Origin: Flavobacteriaceae bacterium UBA3078
GTDB taxonomy: Bacteria; Bacteroidota; Bacteroidia; Flavobacteriales; Flavobacteriaceae
Direction: 5' to 3'
NCBI GenBank assembly: GCA_002366675.1
Contig: DFBO01000234.1
Coordinates: 1 to 8,162, forward strand
DNA length: 8,162 nt
Part shown: piece by piece, positions 1-6,801 of the stretch
How positions within the stretch are numbered: position 1 is the first letter of the stretch
How the letters are laid out: each line of letters starts with the position of its first letter
Notes under the pieces: model-generated
What the model saw: the letters and a program-made list of their open reading frames with translations, nothing else
The model's database searches: none
Told to the model about the DNA's origin: nothing
Made by a program: the position numbers and the translations under genes

Positions 1-1731
1 ACAACACTTGTTAGTGCTCAAATAACTTTTGAGGCGAAAGTAAGCAAGAAGAAACTTGGGATTAACGAAAGGTTACGTGTCGATTTTGAAATGAATAAAG
101 ATGGAGATAATTTTAATCCTCCAGGTTTCGAAAATTTTACAGTTATTGGTGGACCAAACCAAGCTGTAAGCACATCTTGGGTTAATGGAAAAAGGTCTTA
201 TAAAAAAACATACAGCTATTTCTTGTCTCCAAAAAAAAGAGGCTCTTTTCGCATTAATCAAGCAACTATTGAGATAGATGGAGAAATCTATAAAACAAAT
301 CCAGTAACTATTGTTGTTACATCTGCAGTTAATAATCCAAACGATGAAAATAATCCAGAATCAATAGCTTCTAAAAACATTCATCTTGTTGCTGAGATTT
401 CTAATACCAATCCCTATTTAAACGAAGCCATAACAGTTGTATATAAACTGTATGTCTCTCCAGACACTGGTGTTAGTAATTGGAGAGAAATAGACAATCC
501 TAGGTACAACGATTTTTGGAGTCAAAACATAGATATTAAAGGTTTAAAAGTCCTAAATGGAAGTTATAAAGGAGAAGATTACAGATATGTCGTTTTACGA
601 AAAACAGTGCTTTACCCTCAAAAAACAGGTAAACTAGAAATTGAACCTTTAAGTTTAGATGTTACTATTGAAGTCCCAACTAACAGACGCGATATTTTTG
701 GTGGAAGATTAATGACACGAGCACATAAAACTATTTCTGCTGGTAGCAGATCTATTAATGTGAAAGAATTACCAATAACTGGTAAACCTTCAGATTTCAC
801 TGGTGCAGTTGGAGATTTTCAATTTAATGTAATTACTAATAAAAGTGAATTAAATGCTTCAGAATCTTTACAAGCAAGGGTTGAAGTAAAAGGAAATGGC
901 AACTTGAAATTATTCGAACTTCCTAAGTTGTCCTTACCAAGTTCTTTAGAGGTTTTCGAGCCTGAACATGCAGAAAATGTTTCAACAAATTTAAATGGCA
1001 TGCAAGGAAGCATTTCTGATGCTTATACTATTGTCCCTCAATTTAAAGGCAAGTATCCTATTCCTAGTATTTCATTTTCATATTTCGATGTGAAAACAGA
1101 ATCTTATAAGCGTATTTTTTCTAACGAAATTGTTATTAATGTCCTTGAAGGACCTACCAATACAACCTCATCAGATAATAATATAGCATCTACAAATAAT
1201 AACAAACAACCTATAGTAGTAAACAATCAACAATTTGCTTTTATAAAAACAAAAACCGACCTAACATCCATTAATCCGAATTATTTTTTCAAATCTACAG
1301 GTTTTTGGACTGGTTTATTATTGCCTTTTTTAGCAATTCCGTTAGCATTAATTATAAGAAAGAAAAAACAAGAACGAGCTGCAGATGTTACTGGAAATAA
1401 AATAAGAAAAGCTGATAAATTAGCAAAACGCTATTTAAGTGAAGCAAAAAAAGCATTAGGTAATAAAGAAGCCTTTTATGTGGCTCTAGAAAAAGCATTA
1501 CACAATTACTTAAAAGCAAAACTTAATATTGAAACCAGTGATTTTACTAAAGATAAAATTAAAGAATTATTAGTTACAAGAAAAGTAGATAGCCAAATAG
1601 TAACTGAGTTTTTATCTATTTTACAAAACTGCGAATTGGCTCGTTATACACCAATTACTCAAGTAGAGATGCAACAGGATTTTGATAAAGCAGCCAAAAC
1701 AATATCAGCCATAGACAAACAAATTATATGA
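1..1731 (+). CDS. batD: BatD family protein (Bat aerotolerance operon), 5'-truncated by window edge
   Basis: The frame is open from base 1, so the true start lies upstream; the ATG at 91 is internal. The visible 576 residues begin with TTLVSAQ, which looks like the end of a signal peptide, so probably only 10-20 residues are missing. A long beta-rich periplasmic region follows, with Ig-like repeats and segments such as KTYSYFLSPKKRGSF and LYPQKTGKLEIEP that are typical of BatD ('oxygen tolerance') proteins. A single membrane helix at about residues 434-453 is followed by RKKKQE (positive-inside). A cytosolic, mostly helical tail of about 120 residues closes the protein. BatD acts with the VWA proteins BatA/BatB and with BatE in an envelope complex linked to MoxR ATPases; its biochemical role is unsettled. 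The stop overlaps the batE start (ATGA), indicating translational coupling. Family assignment is firm; function is known only loosely. Confidence 0.92.
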   Translation, partial: TTLVSAQITFEAKVSKKKLGINERLRVDFEMNKDGDNFNPPGFENFTVIGGPNQAVSTSWVNGKRSYKKTYSYFLSPKKRGSFRINQATIEIDGEIYKTNPVTIVVTSAVNNPNDENNPESIASKNIHLVAEISNTNPYLNEAITVVYKLYVSPDTGVSNWREIDNPRYNDFWSQNIDIKGLKVLNGSYKGEDYRYVVLRKTVLYPQKTGKLEIEPLSLDVTIEVPTNRRDIFGGRLMTRAHKTISAGSRSINVKELPITGKPSDFTGAVGDFQFNVITNKSELNASESLQARVEVKGNGNLKLFELPKLSLPSSLEVFEPEHAENVSTNLNGMQGSISDAYTIVPQFKGKYPIPSISFSYFDVKTESYKRIFSNEIVINVLEGPTNTTSSDNNIASTNNNKQPIVVNNQQFAFIKTKTDLTSINPNYFFKSTGFWTGLLLPFLAIPLALIIRKKKQERAADVTGNKIRKADKLAKRYLSEAKKALGNKEAFYVALEKALHNYLKAKLNIETSDFTKDKIKELLVTRKVDSQIVTEFLSILQNCELARYTPITQVEMQQDFDKAAKTISAIDKQII

Positions 1732-2486
1732 AAAAATTAATTTACATATACATTGTTTTTATTAGCACATCTTCGCTAGCTCAAAATGATTCGTTTTTTG
1801 AACAAGGAAATGCTCTATATAATCAAGGTGATTTTGATCAGGCAATTTTAAAATATGAAACTATTCTAGATAGTGGTCAACATTCTGCCGAATTATATTT
1901 TAATTTAGCAAATGCGCATTATAAATTAAATCATATTGCTCCTAGTATCTTTTACTACGAAAAAGCTTTACAATTACATCCAAACGATAAAGTAATACAA
2001 AACAACCTTGGTTTTGCTCGTAACATGACTATTGATGCTATAGACACTGTTCCTGAAGTTGGTCTAAGCAATTATCTAAAAAACATTACTAACAAGTTAA
2101 ATTTTGATGCTTGGGCAAAAATTTCAGTTGTCTTTGTTTGTTTATTTGTTTTGCTGTTTCTCTTCTATTATTTTGCTTATTCTTCTACAAAAAAGCGTTT
2201 TTCTTTTGTTGCAAGTATGGTATGTATAGGTTTAACATGTTTAACATTAGCACTAGCTTTTCATAAGTATAATTTAGATAAAAAAAATCGACCAGCAATA
2301 GTGTTCACTCAAGAAAGCCAAGTTAAAAGTGAGCCCAACTTACGTAGTACTGAAGCCTTTATTTTACATGAAGGTACTAAGGTTCAAATTTTAGATACAG
2401 TAAACAACTGGAAAAAAATTAAACTTTCAGATGGTAAGACAGGTTGGATAATAAATGAAGATATTAAAGCATTAAGTGAGATTTAA
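1728..2486 (+). CDS. batE: BatE-like TPR protein with C-terminal SH3 domain
   Basis: This 252-residue protein starts at an ATG overlapping the batD stop by 4 bases, so it is the next gene of the Bat operon and here the last one. Visible architecture: signal peptide 1-18 (MKKLIYIYIV..., cleavage likely after SLA); two TPR-like helical repeats at about 23-98, with the typical G-N-x-x-Y-x-x-G-D-F-x-x-A-I and Y-x-x-A-L-x-L-x-P-N patterns; two membrane helices at about 131-151 and 158-178; and a bacterial SH3-type domain at about 190-250 with K-S-E-P-N, E-G-T-K-V and D-G-K-T-G-W-I. The TPR and SH3 parts therefore probably both face the periplasm, joined by a membrane hairpin. TPR, membrane hairpin and SH3 is the usual BatE layout in Bacteroidota. 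It probably scaffolds the Bat complex, but its ligand is unknown. Confidence 0.9.
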   Translation: MKKLIYIYIVFISTSSLAQNDSFFEQGNALYNQGDFDQAILKYETILDSGQHSAELYFNLANAHYKLNHIAPSIFYYEKALQLHPNDKVIQNNLGFARNMTIDAIDTVPEVGLSNYLKNITNKLNFDAWAKISVVFVCLFVLLFLFYYFAYSSTKKRFSFVASMVCIGLTCLTLALAFHKYNLDKKNRPAIVFTQESQVKSEPNLRSTEAFILHEGTKVQILDTVNNWKKIKLSDGKTGWIINEDIKALSEI

Positions 2487-2499
2487 TGTTTAGGCAACA

Positions 2500-2526
2500 T
2501 TGTTAATATTTAAAATATTATATTAG
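2500..2526 (+). promoter_or_regulatory. weak candidate promoter upstream of the 99-residue ORF
   Basis: TTG at 2500-2502 and TATATTAG at 2519-2526 resemble the Bacteroidota -33 (TTTG) and -7 (TAnnTTTG) elements, with one mismatch in the latter and a 16-base spacer, slightly short. The region also holds an AT-only palindrome, TAATATTTAAAATATTA (2504-2520), which could be an operator or chance. No better promoter is visible in the 64 bases between batE and the next ORF, and read-through from the Bat operon is an alternative. Confidence 0.25.
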
Positions 2527-2550
2527 TGCTCGTATTAATTTAAAAATGGC

Positions 2551-2850
2551 ATGTCAAAAAAGGTAGTTTCTATTTTTTTATCAGTAATTTTTTTACTGTT
2601 TATAGTAACGCCAACCGTTATAATGATGGTTGATGATACGATTGATATTTCTTTCTTTTACTCAACTTCTGAAGAAGAAGAAAGAGGACACGAAAAACAA
2701 ATTGATATAGAGATTTTATTTTCAAATTTAAAAACTAACGAATCTGATTTAGTTTTTACTTCTACCGAAAATAATTTAGGTTATTGTTACAAAAATTACG
2801 CAAAACCTCATTTAAACCTCATCTCTCCACCTCCACAGCAGAACGTATAA
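2551..2850 (+). CDS. small membrane-anchored protein of unknown function (99 aa)
   Basis: I do not recognise a named family. The protein has an N-terminal hydrophobic helix at about residues 5-27 preceded by SKK, so it is either an uncleaved signal anchor or a signal peptide without an obvious cleavage site. An acidic stretch follows (D28, D29, D32 and EEEE at 41-44), then a polar middle, and a C-terminal segment with Y78, Y80, Y83, P86, H87 and a PPP run at 93-95. Codon use is like the neighbouring genes and the A-rich leader is usual for this phylum. My impression is that short proteins with a hydrophobic start, an acidic Glu run and a Pro-rich end recur in Flavobacteriaceae, often beside transporter genes, but I cannot verify this here. 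It lies 103 bases upstream of the carbonic anhydrase, separated by a hairpin. Reality as a gene is likely; function is unknown. Confidence 0.68.
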   Translation: MSKKVVSIFLSVIFLLFIVTPTVIMMVDDTIDISFFYSTSEEEERGHEKQIDIEILFSNLKTNESDLVFTSTENNLGYCYKNYAKPHLNLISPPPQQNV

Positions 2851-2872
2851 GCCTATTAGATATTAGGCTTAT
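2847..2872 (+). terminator. hairpin after the small ORF, possible terminator or attenuator
   Basis: A perfect 9-base inverted repeat, ATAAGCCTA (2847-2855) and TAGGCTTAT (2864-2872), flanks an 8-base loop. The left arm contains the TAA stop of the 99-residue ORF. The downstream sequence (TAATTGTC) lacks a real T run, so intrinsic termination would be weak. It could instead partially separate the small ORF from the carbonic anhydrase transcript or protect an RNA end. Confidence 0.45.
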
Positions 2873-2952
2873 TAATTGTCTAAAAAATTAAACTTATTGC
2901 TTTTAATCTCATTAACTGGTTAAAGGCTTCTAACTATATATAAAAATCAAAA

Positions 2953-3582
2953 ATGAAAGCACATACTAAAGAAACACAAGCAACAATGACACCTGAAATG
3001 TCAATAGAACATTTAAAAGAAGGTAACGAAAGATTTCAAAATAATTTAAAAGCCGATAGAAACTTATTAGAACAAGTAAAAGACACGAGTAATGGTCAAT
3101 TTCCATTTGCTACCATTTTAAGTTGTATTGATTCTAGAGTGTCTTCCGAATTAATTTTTGATCAAGGTATGGGTGATATATTTAGTGTTCGTATAGCAGG
3201 AAATTTTGCGAATTCAGATATTTTAGGAAGTATGGAATTTGCATGTAAACTAGCTGGAACAAAACTTATTGTCGTTTTAGGTCATACTAGCTGTGGTGCT
3301 GTAAAAGGTGCATGCGACGATGCAAAACTTGGTAACCTAACTGGTATGTTGGAAAAAATTAAACCAGCTGTTAATGCAGTTCTTGAACCACAAGATAAAA
3401 GTTTACGAAATTCTGCTAACTCCAATTTTGTTAATTCTGTCTCTAAAAAAAATGTACAACTTACAATTGAGAAAATTGTTGAAGAAAGTGATGTTTTGGC
3501 AGAAATGCAAAATAATGGAGATATAATGATTGTTGGAGCTATGTATGACATCAATACTGGTGCAGTCACTTTTTATGATTAA
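2953..3582 (+). CDS. beta-class carbonic anhydrase
   Basis: This enzyme interconverts CO2 and bicarbonate with a zinc-bound hydroxide. The 209-residue product carries the beta-class signatures: S-C-I-D-S-R at 57-62, supplying zinc ligand C58 and the D60-R62 dyad; a V-R-I-A-G-N segment at 79-84; and G-H-T-S-C-G-A at 110-116, supplying ligands H111 and C114. Length is usual for bacterial members. No signal peptide is visible, so it should be cytosolic. The first ATG (2953) follows an A-rich leader; later Met codons at residues 12 and 16 are possible but would still leave the catalytic core intact. The gene is 11-26 bases upstream of a DUF2490 gene (depending on that gene's start) and heads a probable operon ending in a SulP transporter, which fits a role in supplying or using bicarbonate. 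The fold and activity class are certain; the physiological role is inferred. Confidence 0.96.
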   Translation: MKAHTKETQATMTPEMSIEHLKEGNERFQNNLKADRNLLEQVKDTSNGQFPFATILSCIDSRVSSELIFDQGMGDIFSVRIAGNFANSDILGSMEFACKLAGTKLIVVLGHTSCGAVKGACDDAKLGNLTGMLEKIKPAVNAVLEPQDKSLRNSANSNFVNSVSKKNVQLTIEKIVEESDVLAEMQNNGDIMIVGAMYDINTGAVTFYD

Positions 3583-3593
3583 AATAGAAAGAG

Positions 3594-4268
3594 TTGTTAG
3601 AATTAAATAAACATATATGTATTAAAAAGATTGCATTAGTTTTCATGCTGATGCTACCTGTTTTTGCTATTAGTCAAGAAAGTAATTTTGGTAATTGGAT
3701 GATTTATTTTGGAAACAAAAAAATAAACTCTAAATGGAATCTCCATCACGAAGTACAATACCGAAATTATAATGCTATTGGCGATTTAGAACAATTACTA
3801 TTACGTGTTGGTTTAGGATATAATCTTACTGAAAAAACCAATTTATTATTTGGTTATGGTTATATTTTATCAGAAAATTATATTGGTGATAGCGATGACA
3901 AATTTCAAGTTAATGAACATCGTGTGTATCAACAATTAATTACAAAACAGTATTTTAAAAAAATGTCTATGCAACATCGTTACAGATTTGAACAACGATT
4001 TGTGGAAGATGATTTTAAATTAAGATTTCGTTATTTTTTAGGTATAAATATTCCTTTAAGTAAGAAGGAGACTAACAAGCTATACCTTTCAGCATATAAC
4101 GAAATTTTTCTAAATACAGAATCTCCAATTTTCGATAGAAATCGATTATATGGCGGAATTGGTTACAAAATAAGTAATTCTGTAAAAATAGAACTAGGTT
4201 ATATGAACCAATTTTTTGAAACCAGTAATAGAGATCAATTAAATATTATCACATTCGTAAATTTTTAA
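3594..4268 (+). CDS. DUF2490 outer-membrane barrel-like protein, non-ATG start
   Basis: This protein of up to 224 residues matches what I know of DUF2490: a signal peptide, then alternating aromatic/polar strands with N-W-M-I-Y-F-G, L-H-H-E-V-Q-Y-R-N-Y, L-E-Q-L-L-L-R, H-R-Y-R-F-E-Q-R and D-R-N-R-L-Y-G-G, ending in a terminal Phe (F-V-N-F) as outer-membrane beta-barrels do. No ATG suits the signal peptide. The frame opens after a TAG at 3585-3587, with TTG at 3594 and ATT at 3621; the first ATG (3645) would leave only a short hydrophobic stub without Lys. Starting at ATT 3621 gives a textbook signal peptide (MKKIALVFMLML..., cleavage near A-I-S/Q). I give the TTG as the conventional start. Its position between carbonic anhydrase and SulP (20 bases upstream of the latter) suggests co-transcription. 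Molecular function is unknown; a pore or envelope role is a guess. Confidence 0.85.
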   Translation: MLELNKHICIKKIALVFMLMLPVFAISQESNFGNWMIYFGNKKINSKWNLHHEVQYRNYNAIGDLEQLLLRVGLGYNLTEKTNLLFGYGYILSENYIGDSDDKFQVNEHRVYQQLITKQYFKKMSMQHRYRFEQRFVEDDFKLRFRYFLGINIPLSKKETNKLYLSAYNEIFLNTESPIFDRNRLYGGIGYKISNSVKIELGYMNQFFETSNRDQLNIITFVNF

Positions 4269-4288
4269 AGAACGTTAAAACATAAAAA

Positions 4289-6151
4289 ATGAAAAACTTA
4301 TTTTCAAATATAAAAGGAGATGCTTTTGGTGGTATTACTGCTGGAATTGTTGCCCTACCTTTGGCTTTAGCCTTTGGTGTGTCTTCTGGGTTAGGTCCAA
4401 CTGCTGGATTATATGGAGCTATCTTTATTAGCTTCTTTGCTTCACTTTTTGGTGGAACAAACACACAAATATCTGGACCAACTGCTCCTATGACAGCTGT
4501 TAGTATGGTAGTAATTGCAGGAATTATAGCTGTTAATGATGGTGATGTAAATAAAGCCTTACCAGTTATTTTAACCGTTTTCCTATTAGCAGGATTAATG
4601 CAAATTGGCCTTGGTGCTTTGGGATTAGGAAAATACATTAGGTATATTCCATACCCTGTAGTCTCTGGATTTATGACTGCCATTGGAGTTATTATTTTAT
4701 TAACTCAAGTATTACCTTCATTAGGTTATTATCCAAAAGAGGATGCTGAGTTTGTTAATCAATTTAAACCACAAGCAGAAGAAGTTATTTTAGAAAACAT
4801 CCTAAAAGAAGAAGCTGGAGAAGGGATTTTAGTTTTAGAAGATTTTAAAGAAACCATTTTTAGAGCTGGAGAGATTTCGCAAGAAGCCATATTAAAAGAA
4901 TCACAAACTCTTGCAGCTAAAGAAACTTCTGGAGCATTAGGCGCTATAAAAGCATTGCCTCGAGCTGTACAAAATATTAGTTGGCTTGAACTTATTCTAG
5001 CTTTAGGGACTATTTTTATTATATATGGTTTTAAACGAATTACCAAAGCTGTTCCAAGTACATTGGTTGCATTAATAGTCATGTCTGGAATTGCAGTAGG
5101 ATTTGGACTAGATTATAGACCTATTGAAGAAATTCCTAGTGGATTACCAATTCCTAATTTAGAGATATTTACATCCTTTAGTTTAAGTAGTATTATGCCA
5201 TATATATTTACTGCACTAACCTTGGCTTTATTAGGAGCAATAGATTCGTTACTTACAAGTGTTGTTGCAGATAATATGACAAAAACAAAACACAAACCCA
5301 ATAAAGAATTAGTTGGTCAAGGAATTGGAAATAGTATTGCCGCCATTTTTGGAGGTCTTCCAGGGGCTGGAGCTACTATTAGAACAGTTGTTAATATCTC
5401 ATCAGGAGGAAAAACAAAACTATCTGGTATGATTGCTGGTGTTATGCTTTTAATCATCTTATTAGGACTTGGACCAATAGCATCAAAAATTCCAGCAGCT
5501 GTATTAGCTGGAATATTAATAACAGTTGGTATTGGAGTTATGGATTATAAAGGTCTTAAAGCAATTCCTAGTTTACCAAAAGACATTAAATTAGGACCTC
5601 TTAAATTGAGTTCAGAAGTATTAATAATGATAATTGTTCTACTTCTATCTACATTCTGGAATCTAGTATATGCAGTTGGTATAGGATTAGTTATTGCTTC
5701 TTTAATGTTTATGAAAAAAATTGGAGATTTAACTGCAGAAAGAAGTGATGTAAAACCTTTAAATGAAGAAGCCTGGAAAGATGAAATAGATTTTCCACAC
5801 CGATTGAAAGAAGAAGTATTTATCAAACATTTAAAAGGACCTTTGTTTTTTGGTTCTACTAGTGATTTTCAGCAACTTACAGGTCAAATTCCGGATGCAG
5901 CATCATATGTCATTATGCGTTTAGGACGCATGCAATATATGGATCAATCTGGATTGTATGCTATGGAAGACATGTTACAAGATTTAAAAAAGAAAAATAT
6001 CAATGTTCTTTTTGTAGGCTTATTAAAGCAACCAAGATACATGATGGAACGAATTGATATTATTCCAGATTTTATTTCAGAAGAGCATATTTTCAAAAAC
6101 TTTAAAGACTGTGTTACTTGGATTAAAGGAAACGTTAAAGATGTAGCATAA
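4289..6151 (+). CDS. SulP family anion permease with STAS domain, BicA-like (probable bicarbonate transporter)
   Basis: This 620-residue inner-membrane carrier has the SulP layout: a hydrophobic transport domain at about 10-475 and a cytosolic STAS domain at about 508-615 with M-D-Q-S-G at 551-555. Substrate-site segments include G-G-T-N-T-Q-I-S-G-P-T-A-P-M-T (55-69) and G-A-I-D-S-L-L-T-S (316-324) followed by V-V-A-D-N-M. From memory, cyanobacterial BicA uses T69 and a D258/T262 pair for bicarbonate and sodium; T69 and D319/T323 here fit that pattern. The roughly 60-residue offset comes from a polar, Glu/Lys-rich insertion at about 148-228, after the LTQVLPSLGYY segment. A carbonic anhydrase in the same probable operon supports bicarbonate as substrate; sulfate or another anion cannot be excluded. 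Twenty bases separate it from the DUF2490 gene, and a strong terminator follows. Family certain, substrate probable. Confidence 0.96.
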   Translation: MKNLFSNIKGDAFGGITAGIVALPLALAFGVSSGLGPTAGLYGAIFISFFASLFGGTNTQISGPTAPMTAVSMVVIAGIIAVNDGDVNKALPVILTVFLLAGLMQIGLGALGLGKYIRYIPYPVVSGFMTAIGVIILLTQVLPSLGYYPKEDAEFVNQFKPQAEEVILENILKEEAGEGILVLEDFKETIFRAGEISQEAILKESQTLAAKETSGALGAIKALPRAVQNISWLELILALGTIFIIYGFKRITKAVPSTLVALIVMSGIAVGFGLDYRPIEEIPSGLPIPNLEIFTSFSLSSIMPYIFTALTLALLGAIDSLLTSVVADNMTKTKHKPNKELVGQGIGNSIAAIFGGLPGAGATIRTVVNISSGGKTKLSGMIAGVMLLIILLGLGPIASKIPAAVLAGILITVGIGVMDYKGLKAIPSLPKDIKLGPLKLSSEVLIMIIVLLLSTFWNLVYAVGIGLVIASLMFMKKIGDLTAERSDVKPLNEEAWKDEIDFPHRLKEEVFIKHLKGPLFFGSTSDFQQLTGQIPDAASYVIMRLGRMQYMDQSGLYAMEDMLQDLKKKNINVLFVGLLKQPRYMMERIDIIPDFISEEHIFKNFKDCVTWIKGNVKDVA

Positions 6152-6169
6152 TGAATTTTTAAATTATCA

Positions 6170-6198
6170 AAAAAGCCACTCTTATAGAGTGGCTTTTT
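6170..6198. terminator. bidirectional intrinsic terminator between sulP and cvpA
   Basis: A perfect stem, GCCACTC (6175-6181) with GAGTGGC (6187-6193), has a 5-base loop. It is flanked by five A's on the left (6170-6174) and five T's on the right (6194-6198), so the structure works on either strand. It sits between convergent genes, 18 bases after the SulP stop and 43 bases from the cvpA stop, exactly where a shared terminator is expected. Confidence 0.93.
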
Positions 6199-6241
6199 AA
6201 TTTAGAAACCATTATTAATAAGTTATCATAAGACATTCTTG

Positions 6242-6766
6242 CTATTCAGAATCAGAAGTTTCTGTTTCTAAATCCTCTTCAGTTCCTATATGAATAATAC
6301 TAGGGAATATTGATGGAGCTAAAGATTTTACAGGAGAATAAAGAGCTGATTCTTCGATATTCTGCTTGTCTACAAATGCAATGGTTTTATTCATTTTATC
6401 AAAAATAATTAAGACAATACTTAATATCAAACCAATTTTTAGTGCTCCAAAAACAGCACCTAGAATTTTATTAAAAAACCCTAAAGCTGCAAAATCTGCT
6501 AATTTTGTTAACGCCTTTCCTGCTAAAGAAATGGCCAACACTATAATAATAAAAGTTATTGCAAAAGCAGTTATGTTTACTGTTTTCTCACTCCATTCTA
6601 CATGTTCCATTAAAAATTCTGAAGCATAATTACTAAAATGAATTGCCCCATAAACACCTGCAATTAAAGCAACCAAAGATGCAATCTCTACAAAAAATCC
6701 TTTTAAAAAACCCTTTACAGAACCAAAAAGTAATAAGGCTGCCAATACAATATCTAAAACATTCAT
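6242..6766 (-). CDS. cvpA: CvpA family inner-membrane protein
   Basis: This 174-residue product has the CvpA/colicin V production pattern: four hydrophobic helices at about 3-17, 26-45, 64-86 and 102-122. The conserved N-terminal signature reads D5-I-V, then G15-S-V-K-G-F-L-K-G-F-F-V-E, and F97-F-N-K-I-L-G-A-V-F-G lies before the last helix. A charged, acidic cytosolic or periplasmic tail ends in E-T-E-T-S-D-S-E. In Enterobacteria cvpA is needed for colicin V export and affects envelope stress tolerance; the transported substrate or direct role is not established. The ATG at 6764-6766 is the only sensible start, with the first helix directly after it. It is convergent with the SulP gene and divergent from the 118-residue gene, from which it is separated by 51 bases containing promoters for both. 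It appears to be a single-gene transcript within this window. Confidence 0.92.
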   Translation of the reverse strand: MNVLDIVLAALLLFGSVKGFLKGFFVEIASLVALIAGVYGAIHFSNYASEFLMEHVEWSEKTVNITAFAITFIIIVLAISLAGKALTKLADFAALGFFNKILGAVFGALKIGLILSIVLIIFDKMNKTIAFVDKQNIEESALYSPVKSLAPSIFPSIIHIGTEEDLETETSDSE

Positions 6767-6782
6767 ATTAATAGATTTTAAA

Positions 6783-6790
6783 CAAATATA
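6783..6790 (-). promoter_or_regulatory. -7 element of the cvpA promoter
   Basis: On the minus strand this reads TATATTTG, a perfect match to the Bacteroidota sigma-ABfr -7 element TAnnTTTG. It lies 16 bases from the cvpA ATG, so transcription would start around 6777 with a leader of about ten bases. No good -33 TTTG is seen at the usual spacing (the nearest minus-strand TTG, at 6802-6804, is only 11 bases away). Confidence 0.6.
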
Positions 6791-6793
6791 AAT

Positions 6794-6801
6794 TAACTTT
6801 G
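6794..6801 (+). promoter_or_regulatory. -7 element of the promoter for the 118-residue gene
   Basis: TAACTTTG matches the Bacteroidota -7 consensus TAnnTTTG exactly and is followed by CAAC, a common continuation in Flavobacteriia. It ends 16 bases before the ATG at 6818, implying a start near 6807 and a leader of about ten bases. The -33 region is only TTTT (6776-6779), a poor match. It is 3 bases from the opposing cvpA -7 element. Confidence 0.62.

Noticed and set aside
91..1731. ATG at 91 as the start of batD
   Set aside because: The same frame is open to base 1 and encodes a signal-peptide end and the first beta strand of the mature protein upstream of 91, so the real start is outside the window.
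2504..2520. Near-perfect 17-base palindrome TAATATTTAAAATATTA after batE
   Set aside because: It is made only of A and T in an AT-rich gap, where such palindromes arise by chance; as a terminator it would be unstable. It is kept only as a possible operator remark.
2546..2566. Six-codon ORF overlapping the start of the 99-residue gene
   Set aside because: ATG at 2546 gives MACQKR and stops; nothing supports translation and the next ATG at 2551 opens a longer, better supported frame.
2851..2952. Search for a -7/-33 promoter pair or riboswitch before the carbonic anhydrase
   Set aside because: Only isolated TTG triplets are present, without a TAnnTTTG at the right spacing, and no conserved riboswitch-like structure beyond the hairpin already listed.
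3282..3569. 95-codon open frame on the minus strand
   Set aside because: It is antisense to the carbonic anhydrase core, whose catalytic motifs settle the coding strand.
4249..4683. 144-codon open frame on the minus strand
   Set aside because: It lies opposite the start of the SulP gene, which has unmistakable family motifs; the translation is Pro/Ile/Lys-rich without a plausible domain. It is a shadow of codon use on the other strand.
6366..6629. 87-codon open frame on the plus strand within cvpA
   Set aside because: It is antisense to cvpA; the Lys/Ala/Ile-rich translation has no domain, and the terminator and promoter layout support only cvpA here.
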